Source: Antedon bifida (lineage: Eukaryota; Echinodermata; Crinoidea; Comatulida; Antedonidae). From it: DNA of 64,000 nucleotides. Of the stretch, positions 50,201 through 61,534 are shown in pieces (the stretch's first letter is position 1; every line of letters begins with the position of its first letter). The notes below the pieces were generated by a model that was not told where the DNA came from, made no database searches, and was given only the letters and a program-made list of their open reading frames with translations. Location of the stretch: assembly GCA_963402885.1 (NCBI GenBank), contig OY727097.1:14136001-14200000 (forward strand), written 5' to 3'. Position numbers and translations under genes: made by a program.

Positions 50201-53200
50201 CATTTACTTTAGCAATTTTTGGATTACCTGCACATTAATAAGTGTTATATTAATCATTTATCTATATTCTGGAGTGAACAACATTCTATGATAACTACAA
50301 ACGTAGTACAGTTAATCACACAATTTATACACAGCACGTTTGTTTGTTTATGTATAATTTAACGATTGTCCATACACATAAAGCATAGACATTGACAATT
50401 ATAAAAACAAAATACGTTTTAAGCCTCATGTGTTATTCGGATTAAATCATATATCCATTTAAGTTTGATCTTGTATTCCTAATGTATCTATGGTAATGGG
50501 AAAAATTGAGAAACACATTTTCTACTGGACTTTGCGAATGTCTTTTTGAAAAACAGATTTTAGGTTTACACGATGTAAAAAATAATTAAACGTACCACTG
50601 TTCGAGGCTGTTTCGTTAGTCACAACCTAAACGAAATAATAATTAATTATATATTATTTAAGAAGGTAAAGTCATGCTGGTTTTATAGTTTGTAATTCCA
50701 AGGTATAGAACTAGCCTAAATATTTATATTGTATATACATACTTTTTCCAAAGAGGACCCAACCTTACGTTCTTCTACTACAACTTCTTTTTTAACTTCT
50801 ATTATCCTTTTAATATTTTCTTCGGCATGTTTTCGAAACAATGAAGTTGGATCATCTAAAAAGTAATTAAAGTTTAAATATGTTTTTAATTTTTAATGAT
50901 TAATTATTCGGTTCAGACAGGGTTTTAAATAAAATGTTTAAAGAAAACGACAAAAGCGTACTGTACATCCCACTACAGTAGTATGGCCATCTAACGGTAG
51001 GTAAACACAAAGTTCAACCTTATCCGTTGTGTACGGATACGTATGCGTATATACGTGAGTTTGCCCAAACTCTCTCGCATCAGTACGTGTAATTCAAATG
51101 GAAAAGGATATTAAACGGTTCTTTTTGAACAGTATGCTTTTTATAAAACTGTTTGAAAATGTTGTGCATGTTAGGCTTGTAACGTGACCAACCTGCGTTC
51201 TCATAAATTCAGAGCCTAGCTAAAATACGATTATAAATTTCAAAGGGAAAAGTGTAGTAGAACATCTGAAATCTAAGCAGGGTTTCAATTGGCACCAACT
51301 TGGAATTGAAAATAATTGTGTTTGTGCGAGCAATACAACTTCACAAACTCTGTCGATTATTCGTCGAAATTGAAGCACTTTCAATCGTTACAATAAAATA
51401 CAATTTGCTTAATACATAGTTATATTGTTCGTCAAGATAATTACATGTTGTCTTATCCCAGAGTTTATTTATAGAAACATCTCTGGGGTTCTATTTAAAA
51501 AAGAAACATATTAAAATAAAAGAAGGTTATTTATTTAATGTAAGAGAAATTGGTATGATTTATTCTATAGTAAATTAAACTTTTATTCAGAGGTATGCAG
51601 TAATATCTATGTGATGTGATGAATTGACTTCCCAACCCATTCAATGCAATACTAATTTTATTTGATGAATTGTGTTTGATGAATGGTCTACAAACGATAA
51701 GTTTTACCACTTTCATCCTCCTCTGTCCATTTGGTGAGTTCTTTAGCATTTGTTTCTACAGTTTTGATCACAGAAACACCATCTGTGATCTCGTGGTTTT
51801 CGTTAAATCTGAAAAATATTCGAATATATACAAAACATTTAGCCATCATAGTGTGAATTATAGAAGCTCAATAATTGAATAAATTAATGACTAATATCTA
51901 AGAACAAGTAAGGGATATTGCATTCAGTTTGGTTAGGTACTTATGATAACAAAATATAATACCAATTCTCATACGGCGACGGTAGGCCTACTACTATGTC
52001 TAGATAAAATAACAAACATAAATGATACAGTTACAAGTCCAAAACACCTACATTTTACAGAACCTACCCTCATAATAATTCATAATATACACCTACACGT
52101 TATATTAACAAACTCAAACGGGGTTCAATCCCGTGACTTCAAGATTGGAAAGCTATAATAGCCCAACTAATCATTCAACTGGTTTTTCCCGAAATTGATA
52201 TTCAAAATTAAAGTTTAAACAAATCATGACTAAGTTAAGATTCGGAATTTTAGATCTTGAAAACGAAAAGGGAATATAGACAGGGATTGAAAAGGAAAAA
52301 CGAATCTGTAATGTTTTCAAATGCAACGAGGAAACACTATCGTGAACACTGTAATAAATCTCCAGAGTTATGGAAAGGGAAAGCATTTAGTAAGTTCATA
52401 ACATAAATACATATATATGTGTACAGTATTATATTAGGCCTACATCAAAAATACATTGTAAATAACATTTAAAAAACTGAAAATAATAATAATAAACAAA
52501 TTCTACAGTCAAGATTAATATAAATTAATTGTTAATATTCACATCTGGAAGATGGCCTCGTTTTTTACGATTTTCTATTATTGAATAAAATGTTAATATA
52601 ATAATTTTAAAAAAGGCGCCGCCTCCCGTTTCATCCAATTGCACAAGTGTGAATGTAGGCCTACAATAGCATTGAAAATGGCTCTCATACGAACTGCGCG
52701 CTTATGAACATTAACATTATGTTCGTGATATCATTCTTAATTGCTACTTACTTGTTTCCAATGCAAGCGTTGACAAGACAAGTTTTGCCAACACCTTCCT
52801 GTCCAATTACTTTAACCATTCCAAGATTCACTTCAATTTTACCTTCTGTTAATGCTTCAATGTAAGTCTTCTCTACAAGCTTACCACGAGCAGTAATCGC
52901 ATATGGAATATCTAGATCTGTTAATTATGTAATTTAATACAATGTTAAAATGAACATTACTGTTTTTGAGTAAATACATTATAATAACGTTGGTGTACAA
53001 TGCTATGAACTTTATCAAGTCTAAGCTAAACTCATTCAAAGGTGTCTCATGTTATATTGTATATTAATTCGGATTTATAATAAGTAGCATAGATAATTAA
53101 GATACACTCAAGTCAATCGTATTCGAAGTTATAATGTGTTTGTAGCCTAATAATATTACATTACATGGTAAAACAATTAACGTAGTATGTAATTTGATGA

Positions 53201-56200
53201 AATACGATCAGTCACTAGAATTTATAAAAGCAATAGTAGTCTTTATTTAAAGACCAAATACATTATGCGCATGTAAGTGTATGAAATAAAAACAAATCAT
53301 ACCTGGCGATGTAATATCTATGTCTGGCAATGGTCCACCTAAAACAAAGTTAGAATATAAGGAATTTAAAGTAATAAATTATTATAGTTTATACACAGCA
53401 CAGGTACTTTCTTTTAACTAAGGATGTGGTATATAGATGTGGGTAGATTTCAGAGTAATAGAAGTGTTAGGATGATATGAATAGTATATTGTTTCCAAAG
53501 GGTAATTAAAAAGTGAATGTTAGTCAAGGGCGCGCGACACTTTATCAAAGTTCCAACCACAGTTATAATTTACACTTTACTTCTGTAGACCAACGAGTAT
53601 ATCTAATAGTGGAACCACAAAAATGTAGGATAGGCTAATTTCTAATTGGCAACCAATAGGAATTCAGAATGTTTTTAGTTGTTTACTAAGATGCATACTA
53701 GCACACTTCATTGTTAAATTAGCCGTTCAATAGTACAATAGTACAAACTTTTCAATCTACCCACCAAGCCATCCCTCGGCATCATCCAACACCTAACTTA
53801 AACACATGCGCTACTCATATGTTACTCATTTTATTCGCTCATTTGGCTGGTATAATTCTGGGGAATAAATTACTTTGCCCCCAAATTCCTCAATTTACCT
53901 AACGGATGTCACTTACATCCTTACCGATATAGGCTACTTAATAACAACCATTTGATTTACTGGCTCCTGTGACAACACACTGGACCTTTAATACAGCGAT
54001 GTCATATGCGTGGTAGCCCTTAAGAGGCCAAAATGTAGTTTATTATTAAGCTTTAGTAGTAGTATTTAGCATTGCTTGTACAGTATCAGTAGAATTAAAT
54101 ATTATGTATTGTTAAATACAGTATGTATACTGTACTTGTGTGTAAAAAAGTAAATGTGTAAATAAAAGTACATGAAACATTTAAGATAAAGTAAAAACCT
54201 CAAACCTCACTCACGAAACAACTTACTGGTGTAAAATGGGTGAAGCGTTGGAACCAGTTATTTGTAGAGGCATCACCCATCACCAACAAAATGTACACAC
54301 TAAAAATGGCTGATTTTTATATATTTGTTAAATTGATTTTTTTCTTGTAAAGCGGGCTATAAATGCGTTAAAAAATAGTATGTATAATTATTTTCTCAAA
54401 CCCAAAGTCCACAGTATAAAATACACAGTAGCTAGTTAGGTATAAGAAATAAAAACATTGATTAAAGATCACGGTCCTGTTCATGGTTGAAATGTGTTTT
54501 TATTGTTTGATTTTGATATTGTATTTTTTATATTGCACAGGTTTTTGTTTGTTTGTTTTTATTACTGTATAGAAAATAGATATGTACAGTGTGTACGTTA
54601 TTTGTAATGTATTATTATTGTCATAGTTTTGATTATATATTTGTTATATTAATAATTATATGTGTGTATGCATATTTTGTTATTGTTATTATTCAAACAA
54701 TAATTATAAATATCTCAAAATTTAATTTGATTCTATTAATAATGTTAAAGAATATAATGTGATTATAAGTAAATTAAAAAATCTATAATCTGTTTTGAAG
54801 AGTATCGAGTCAAGAAACTTGTATTAATAATAAGCATTGGTTGAGAATTTACTTATATTGTTATTATTTTTATTTTAATATCTCAAAATGTATTTCTTAA
54901 ATAATCCCAATTTGATTCTATTAATAAAATGTTAAAGAATATAATGTGATTTTAAGTAAAAATCTGTTTTGAAGAGTATTGAGTCAGAAACTTGCATTAA
55001 TAACAATCATTGGCTGAGAGTTTACTTATATTGTTATTTATTTTACTTAAAAAAATAAACAAGTAAAAATAAGACAATGTAAAACATTACAAACTAAACC
55101 TATTTTAGATAATAAGTGGTGTTTCATTTAAGTTTTTGTGATATTACAGCTGGACATACCAATATTGTTTCAAGATTAGTTGTCAGCTGATTTACACATG
55201 TTTACAGCCTACCTGTTAGCCTACTTTGCTAAACTCACCTTTTAATATGTCAATTATCTCGGCTTTTTGACCTGCCCTTAATTCGTTGTCATATTTCTTA
55301 CACGCGTTTTTATTGTACAAATCTATTACAGATTTGCCATACTGTGTAAATTAAAAATGAATATGTTATGTAAAAGAATACATTTTATCATTACATTATT
55401 AATCAAAATAGGAATCGAGTCATACTGATACTGATTCTAATGTATTCTAAAAAAACAGAAGACCACGTCGTGTAATAATGTCTGCACGTTTTGTTACATC
55501 TTCTAATTTGGTATATAAATATAATTTTCAATCCATTAAACAAACTATTATGACAATTTTTAATATTGTAAATTAGGGCCTATTGTTATTGTTTTTATAT
55601 TCGTAATTTACTTTTATTAATTATTACATTAAATATAACAAAAACTGTATACACAATTTAACAAAAACAAATTATCATTTTTAATTTAAATACTAATTAC
55701 GTAACCTTATTTTATTTAACATTAAACAAACCTTATCTTCTTTTGAAACGTAAGATTTACCGGAACATTCCTTCATTAGATACACAATGGTGGCTCTGTG
55801 TTTGTTGTACGTGAGATCTTCTGAGACACATACATGCAGAAGTGTGCGTTTATCCTAGTAAATAATAATAATATTTTCGAATAGTGTACCAAGTTCTTTA
55901 ATGTGCACTGTTAAGTACACGGTACTAGCGGCTTTACATCCCATCCGAAGGACGAGGCAATGAGAGTAAAGCATCTTGCCTAAGGATGCAATTAGTATGG
56001 TACAGATAACCTCGAACCCATGCCTATCATAGGCTAGTCCGATAGTACCATTGCACCATCACTCTCTGGTGTATATACAGCACCCGCCGCTATTTCTAGA
56101 CGGTCTCCCATCAAGAACGCAACCGGGCCCAATGTTGCCTAACTTCGGTGATCTGACGAGAACCGGTGTTTCAACGCAGTATGGCCGTATATCTTAACAT

Positions 56201-59200
56201 ATATGTTAATTATTGAAATAAGTAATTTGTATCTTCATCACATGAATAACACACAATGACGTCAGATATTTGTCGTTTCGGTTGTGAACGCAGTGGGTTT
56301 TCAGCAGGAATTGAAAAGTGTAGATAGATCTTTCTATAGATATTTATATTCATAATGTTTACATGATTAATGATGATGGATCCCATTACCTGTCTACACA
56401 ATGTACTATACGCTTTGTTCACACAACTTTAGGCCTTCTGTTTTTTTTTAATTCACTTTCAGATTACGATTTATACATGGCTCCTATTGAGAAGACACGT
56501 GATGCTCTTGTACTGACATAGTTGTGTTAACCACTAACGTAACACAAATCATCCACTAATGTAAAAGTAACCACTAACGTAACACAAATCAACCACTAAC
56601 GTAACAACAGTTTAACCACTAACGTAACCAAATTTAACCACTAACGTAACAACAGTAGAGATGTTATTTTGGAAGTTGGAAAGCTAGGACTCAAGTCCAG
56701 TCACGTTTGTCTGTACCTCTATCAATATTTGGTTAAACAATGGTGTTAAATGTAACTAAATTAAAACATTTGTTTTCTATCCTTCAAAACCTTTAGACGT
56801 AAGGGTCTTAATTTTAAGCTTGAAATGTAAATTCCAATCTTAAAACTTCAGCCTATTTTTCCTATTTTGAATCGTATGTTTGTCTGTGTGAGTGTCCGTC
56901 CGGCTATCAATACTTTAACCGTAATACACACTAGTTTCCGTATGAAAAGTTGGAGATACCTTATTGTGATGAAAGCCGTGGCATTTACATGCTTATCTGT
57001 CTGTTTGTCTAACAATACTCTTACTTTCAATGACGTATATGCTTTGATTATGCTTTTCTGTCAATTTATGCATATTCAACAATACATTGTATATTAAATT
57101 ACAAGTCTAAAGGCTAAAAATGAGAAAATAATAATAAAAAACAGAATGATGGACGGACAGTCGGACAGATAATCATAGACACGAAAGAGGTTCAATATCA
57201 ATAAGGGGCCTACATTTGAGGAAATAAATCATGTTGAAAGTAACAACTTTCTCATACAGTTATTAAAAAATGAGAATTTACTGATGGACGGACACTAAGA
57301 CAATTTTGTGAAGGAAAATCAGACTAAATTGTTTTATGTCCATAATATTTCTACTACTGTTGTTACGTTAGTGGTTAATGTTACATTAGTGGTTGATTTT
57401 TGTTACGTTAGTGGTTAATGTTACATTAGTTGTTGATTGTTACGTTAGTGGGTGATACAGTACCTAGATGGTTAAAGTTTGCACAATACACAACCACACA
57501 GTTGTATTTATTTTGTATTTTGTGTGTACTAATACAGGTGGTAATGATAAAACGTGCGATTCATCGTAATCTAAAAACAAGTTGTGTGCAAACAGTAAAG
57601 TAGAATAATGTCAAACGGAGTCCATCACAAAATAAAAAGTTAATACAGATGATAACGAATGATTACAAAAACAGAAACCTCGAAAACAGCGACGAAACCC
57701 AGGGTCTAGAGATTTGTTTAAAACATAGACCTCAACACAATCTTCTCATTATTAAATATTAGGCTATAAGGTTTTCGATATTTCCCGAATACAAAGACCC
57801 CCTCAAATGTTATCAATACTATGTTATAGGGGTATGTTGAACTCACAAATTACTCACAGTACATACATTAAATTTTATTTTCAATCTAATGATGTTTTTG
57901 AAGTACCGATAATAGGACTTTATACCGATGACATTGTTAATTGGTTCATTTCTTTACCTTTTTTAAATTGTGGTACATCTTTTAGATCGAGAAAACTATA
58001 AAGTATATATACCCATTACGTAGAATTTGCGTTAAATAATGACGGCAGAAACAACTTTTAATTCATTCGGTGTTTGTTAGAAAGAAAGAGGCAGACAGAG
58101 TTAATAGAAAGAGAATCAATGAAACGCGCGTTTTTTTACGCGAATTCAAATAGCTTTTCCTACTCTACAAATGACATCAGAGAGAATGCATTGATTGTGA
58201 AATAGCTATAGCAACAGCAATACACCTTGCTATTAATTTGATTTCACAACGATTAAAAATATATTCCAAAATCGTTACGGGCGTTCTTACAGTAAATATT
58301 TACTGGAAATAATATCGCATTAGTCGATGTCTTCAGCCGTTTTTCATACAGTAGGCCTATTCCATATAGGATGAAGTTTGCTGTAAGCAAAGCGACACTG
58401 ATGCAGCTGTTGATAACATGATAGTTGAAGCACGCATATATTAGGCTTGATTTATAACTTTCGTTATTAACTTATTTTGTGTTAACTTCAATGAAACATC
58501 TTTGAGTCTTTTCAAGCTTCTCTTACATTCGTTACAATACACTTCTCACTTCGTGGATACAATATTTAGATTGTATATTTTAATAGACCAGCTTCAGATT
58601 GAGATAGGTGCCACCCGGAAAGGACAATAATGACTCAATGTTTTCTTGGGTCCTTACATGTGTATGAACAGAAAGGTTGCAGGAAAACGCACATTTTGGG
58701 GTGGGTTGGGGTGATAATCCAAAATTGCCACCAAAATAGTAAAATGTTAACAAAAAATACATTGTTGTCAAACAGAAATGAGACCATTGATATGATCACA
58801 TACCCTCTGTGAACTATCATCACGCATATTTGTATAGTGATACCATGCTTTAAATTTAATATAGTGAACACCATTTAAGCAAAATTAAATCTAAGTGGTT
58901 TGAAATGACACATATGACACTAAATGTTATTGTGTAAATGACTTACGTGGTTCAAATGATTTACGTCTGCTCCAAAGTTGATGAGATACATACATGTACG
59001 CACGTTACCAAAAGCTGCAGCAATTATAAGAGGTGTATTCCCGTCCTGAAAAAAAAAGTATAGTACTTTATACAAAATATAATAGGTTGCTGATATGCGA
59101 TACTTGGAGTATGCCTAATGCACATTTATAAACTACTTGTACAATGATAGTAAACCTTCGCACACGAGTCGCAGGTAATTGGCATAATGAGTATAGTTTT

Positions 59201-61508
59201 AGTCTTATACTTTTGACTCTATTTTGGTTTTGCTATTCGTGTACCAGGAATACGGTAGTATATAAAAATAATTAAATATTTAAAACAAATTAAAATTAAA
59301 CCAATTACAAGAGGTTAGAGAAAAGGTTTCTTCTATGTGTGAAAGCAATTATTATATATTTAGCCAGCTTCTAATGCTGTATTTGCCTCAGACAGATTAC
59401 CTTTCCTCTGGTGAAGGCGGGCACTACACGAGAAGAGCTCTTGATTAATGTATAGGACCAAGCAAGGTGCTTAAACAGTCTTGGCTTAGTCATCACAACA
59501 AAACAGAGAACATATTATAATTTCACTTAACAAAAAAAAAATAAATAAAACGGTATAACTTTTTCAAGATTCAAGCGACTCGCTTCGATTTGACGCTTGA
59601 TATGAAACCTTTGACAATGCAATAAGTACGTTTACCCAACTGAGAAAACATAATTATTAAGTGCCAAATACTGTACCATGACCCCTTAAGAAAGGGTTAC
59701 AGGTCAATATATGTCCCACTGGACATAATTAACAATATAATGAGTACACATATGAAACCAATCCTAAAATGTGTATTTTTAAAGTCTAACAAAAGATCCG
59801 TCATTCTTATGTGTCAACTCGTCCTGTACCTAGTACGCTTAAGAAAGCCATTAATTACCGTAATATAACACCGCCTATGTGAGATGTACGACCGCCGTGC
59901 AGTTATCGACAATACATGTTAACCTCGCTACAAATTACATTACATTACATCTATCTATATTATAAGTGAGAGAGTGTGTACGTTTGTTTGTCTGTTTGTT
60001 TGTCTGTTTGTTTGTTCGTTGTACAAATTGTTGTTACTGCACGTAACCTTACATATGACCGGAATTGTACCGGGAAGGTTCTAAACTATATTTCAACATC
60101 ATCCGCCATCTAGGATCTAAGTTAGGGACCAAAATGTGGTCAAAATGGCCCACTTTCCCCCACTTTCAATGTTTGTTCGTTATACAAATTTCTGTTTCTG
60201 CACTCAACCATACTATGGGGTATCAAAATGATCGCAATTGTACCCGGAAGGTTTAACTACATTTAAAAAAAAGGTGTGGGTTGTGATGTCATTTTTGCTT
60301 GGGCTCGGGGTTGTAGGCTATCGAATTGTAAAATTATACTACAAATGTTTTACAGTATTTGAATTATCCTCAAGAAGGCGTTTGGGGAAATATAGATATA
60401 CATATTGTTTAATCATTAACCAACATGACACCTATTCATTTACACATTTAGCAAAGTACTTTAACCATATCCAGCTATGTATCGGTCTCTTGGATTGTCT
60501 CATTACAGACATCCATTTCCTGTGTGAACATAATATACACGTTCATTACTGTTATCCGCCATCTAGGATCCAAGTTAGGGGCCACAATGTGGTCAAAATG
60601 GCCCACTTCCGATGTTTGTTCGTTATACAAATTTCTGTTTCTGCATGTAACCATATATATGGGGTATCAAAATGATCGCAATTGTACCGGGAAGGTTTTA
60701 AACTACATTTCAAAAAGTCCGAGGATTTGGTGGGAGAGGGAGATTAGGTGTGGTAGTTGGGGTTCAGAAGATAGTAGGGATGAAAACTGCCACTGAGAGA
60801 TTATGGGTTGGGAGGATGGCCAACTGGAACATTCTTAAACACATCACCCAGTATATGGGGTGTGTTTGAAGGGGAGGAGGAGGAGCGAAAATACTGGCGT
60901 AATGAAGTAGACTATATGATTGGAAGTGTAATAGGAAAAGTTACTACATTTGAACTGTCCAGGGGAGGAGTTAAGTTTTGTTGATTGTGGCTTGAATGGA
61001 GAGAGGAGAAAGAAGGCTGGGGGCCCGCAGTATCAAAATTAGATATTTACTTAAACCATAGGCCTATCGTAGTTATGTATACTCTCTCAATTATAAGCTG
61101 AAGTAGAATTGAATTTGTCCTGTGAAGAATTTGTTTTTTAAAAAGAGTGTGGGGTGTTATTGGAGAGGGGTTGGGGTTGGTGAGTATAGGGAGGTACATG
61201 GCTTTGGGTGTTATGTACTGAGAAGGCTTTAAACTAATTTTAAAACCCGCTAGTTACTTGCTAGTTATCTATAATATGACCCGCATTGTGGTTGGTTCAT
61301 TTACCTACATTAATACCGGCACGCCCATTAAACTGTAAAATTGTTATTATTTTTTTTAATCACACTGAATTATATAGCACCTGTTAATAATAATATTTGT
61401 AAAACTTACTTTGTTTGGAAGATCCAATTTAGCACCTGCCTTTAGCAAAATAGTGCAAACATCTGTGTGGCCCTTTTCTGCAGCTACATTTAAAGGTGAC
61501 CATCCATC
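41032..61508 (-). CDS. Ankyrin-Roc-COR-Death domain protein (ROCO family), 5' end beyond window
   Basis: Multi-exon gene read by hand on the minus strand. Exons, 5' to 3': 61508-61410, 59045-58947, 55854-55732, 55341-55239, 53338-53303, 52917-52752, 51808-51708, 50855-50743, 50626-50596, 50227-50130, 49215-49191, 48434-48259, 47826-47737, 47579-47400, 46012-45770, 45301-45107, 44672-44490, 44179-43868, 43439-43362, 43120-42919, 42091-42062, 41285-41032. All have GT/AG borders and compatible phases; together they give 978 codons plus stop. Domain order is ankyrin repeats, Roc GTPase (P-loop GQEGVGKT, G3 DHGGQ), COR, a Cys-bearing segment, then a Death domain. ROCO proteins are GTPase scaffolds that dimerise through COR; the Death domain suggests a role in cell death or innate signalling (inference). 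The layout resembles DAPK1 without its kinase, but the N-terminus is off the window. Introns are full of mobile DNA. Confidence 0.88.
42062..43439 (-). CDS. Segment between COR and Death domain, with clustered cysteines
   Basis: Exon 43439-43362 encodes VTITRRKAIKETINTVCEPS and a few more residues. Exon 43120-42919 encodes 67 residues with HRCIPCDCSE and, 30 residues on, PCNRDG. Exon 42091-42062 encodes only DTPDDVPQAT. The His/Cys group looks as if it could bind zinc, but I do not recognise a named domain. Phases match the neighbours (0, 1, 1). Confidence 0.75.
42598..42620. repeat. (TA)n microsatellite
   Basis: About eleven TA units in an intron of the ROCO gene. Confidence 0.8.
43868..46012 (-). 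CDS. COR domain exons of the ROCO gene
   Basis: Four exons: 46012-45770, 45301-45107, 44672-44490 and 44179-43868, all phase 0. Recognisable COR features are HVHRMFAVENS, IIPLKWMRF, NFLYDLGDIIYMPD, VVVDPMELVKVI, GILDETLLRKLW and LMIRLGFICR, then YFVPLRL and SIYYDLCGYLPDVVFPYLV. In ROCO proteins COR follows Roc directly and mediates dimerisation and coupling to GTP turnover. For exon 44672-44490 the acceptor TTTTAG|ATAGG was chosen over the nearer ATAG|GT because only the former keeps phase 0. Confidence 0.88.
46385..46830 (+). repeat. Dispersed partial copy of the macro-repeat in a ROCO intron
   Basis: Has GTCCTCTCGTGGA, CCTAGCCTAGC, GATCGATCGAAA, TTATAGCGGGCC, CATATAGTATTTG and AACGTAGGGAATGG in the same order as the macro-repeat units at 13-31 kb, without the minisatellite. 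Includes an (ACCG)n run near 46573-46598. Confidence 0.7.
47400..52917 (-). CDS. Roc (Ras of complex proteins) GTPase domain exons
   Basis: Exon 52917-52752 leads in with ARGKLVEKTYIEALTEGK and carries the P-loop GQEGVGKTCLVN. Exon 51808-51708 has FNENHEITDG, the switch I region. Exon 48434-48259 has the G3 motif DHGGQPIYHG. Exon 47826-47737 has the beta-strand AVYLVVFDLSKDL. Exon 47579-47400 has the G4 region LIVGTHKGKLGD. These motifs are in the order expected of Roc domains. Two oddities: about 130 extra residues from exons 50855-49191 and part of 48434-48259 separate switch I from G3, and the G4 motif has Gly where Roc domains normally have Asp (THxD). Confidence 0.88.
48659..48685. repeat. 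(TATGG)n microsatellite
   Basis: Five copies of TATGG in tandem within an intron of the ROCO gene. Confidence 0.8.
49191..50855 (-). CDS. Charged insertion inside the Roc domain, with a duplicated exon
   Basis: Four small exons, 50855-50743, 50626-50596, 50227-50130 and 49215-49191, encode a Glu/Lys/Val-rich stretch between switch I and G3. Exon 50855-50743 contains IEVKKEVVVEERKVGSSLE and exon 50227-50130 contains IEVKEEVVVEESKTAASFE, so the segment looks like an exon duplication with a 31-base exon between. Such a segment would probably form an exposed charged loop or helix. It could be alternatively spliced: skipping exons 50626-50596 and 50227-50130 together (129 bases) keeps the frame. 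Confidence 0.75.
49893..50075 (-). mobile_element. Composite 5S-rRNA-type SINE, degenerate copy
   Basis: On the minus strand the head reads CTGGATCTCATCACTGAAGT, close to the 5S rRNA segment CCGGTTCTCGTCAGATCACC GAAGTT. The tail contains TTAGGCAAGATACTTTACT and CATCGGAAGCCG, matching the SINE at 55915-56189. The middle is decayed. Confidence 0.6.
54705..55050. repeat. 170-bp imperfect tandem duplication
   Basis: Blocks TTTGATTCTATTAATAA, GTTAAAGAATATAATGTGAT, CTGTTTTGAAGAGTAT and TTTACTTATATTGTTAT occur twice in the same order. AT-rich intron sequence. Confidence 0.65.
55239..55854 (-). CDS. Last ankyrin-like exons of the ROCO gene
   Basis: Exon 55854-55732 (41 codons) begins DKRTLLHVCVSED and resembles a diverged, longer ankyrin repeat. 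It ends in a weak GTTTGT donor. Exon 55341-55239 (34 codons plus one base) begins YGKSVIDLYNKNACKKYD, which fits the capping repeat of an array. A 36-base exon at 53338-53303, encoding GGPLPDIDITSP with phase 1 at both ends, then links the array to the Roc domain. Confidence 0.82.
55915..56189 (-). mobile_element. Composite SINE: 5S rRNA head, tRNA-like middle, conserved tail
   Basis: Minus strand. The head, 56189-56075, follows 5S rRNA closely: TACGGCCATACTGCGTTGAA, ACCGGTTCTCGTCAGATCAC, CGAAGTTAGGCAACATTGGG and GATGGGAGACCGTCT. Next, 56068-56000 has tRNA-like A and B boxes (GGTGCAATGGTAC, GGGTTCGAGG). The tail, 55995-55915, has TTAGGCAAGATGCTTTACTC and CCTTCGGATGGGATGTAAAG. The 5S-tRNA-conserved-domain order is that of AmnSINE1-like DeuSINEs; whether this tail is the Deu domain was not tested. 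Confidence 0.8.
56510..57463. mobile_element. DNA element with inverted CCACTAACGTAAC arrays at both ends
   Basis: Six copies of CCACTAACGTAAC or variants lie at 56531-56651, and five to six copies in inverse orientation (GTTACGTTAGTGG) at 57358-57452. Outer ends GTACTGACATAG and, inverted, GTACTGTATCAC are similar. The interior is non-coding. It lies in an intron of the ROCO gene. Target duplication not resolved. Confidence 0.72.
57464..58946. other. Intronic stretch, nothing recognised
   Basis: No ankyrin exon or known element could be supported between the DNA element and exon 58947-59045. Confidence 0.4.
58947..61508 (-). CDS. Two one-repeat ankyrin exons of the ROCO gene
   Basis: Exons 61508-61410 and 59045-58947 are each exactly 99 bases, phase 0 at both ends, and each encodes one 33-residue ankyrin repeat. 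The first reads DGWSPLNVAAEKGHTDVC..., the second DGNTPLIIAAAFGNVRTC...; both end in the usual GA(K/D)(L/V) loop region. Donors are GTAAGT and acceptors CAG. The one-repeat-per-exon, symmetric-phase layout is what allows ankyrin arrays to grow by exon duplication. Further repeats probably lie to the right of the window. Confidence 0.9.
59943..61290. repeat. Interspersed repeat region with internal direct duplications
   Basis: Starts with TCTATCTATATTATAAGTG, GAGAGAGTGTGTACG and a (TTTG/TCTG)n run, a start reminiscent of some Helitron-like repeats. 60098-60255 and 60552-60705 are diverged direct copies (CCGCCATCTAGGAT, ATGTGGTCAAAATGGCCCAC, GTATCAAAATGATCGCAATT). No Helitron terminus could be proven. 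Confidence 0.45.
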
Positions 61509-61534
61509 CTGAAATAATAACAAACATCATGTTA

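Noticed and set aside
55915-56189. Functional 5S rRNA gene
   Set aside because: The 5S part has many substitutions and is joined to tRNA-like and tail sequences shared with another copy, so a SINE is the better reading.
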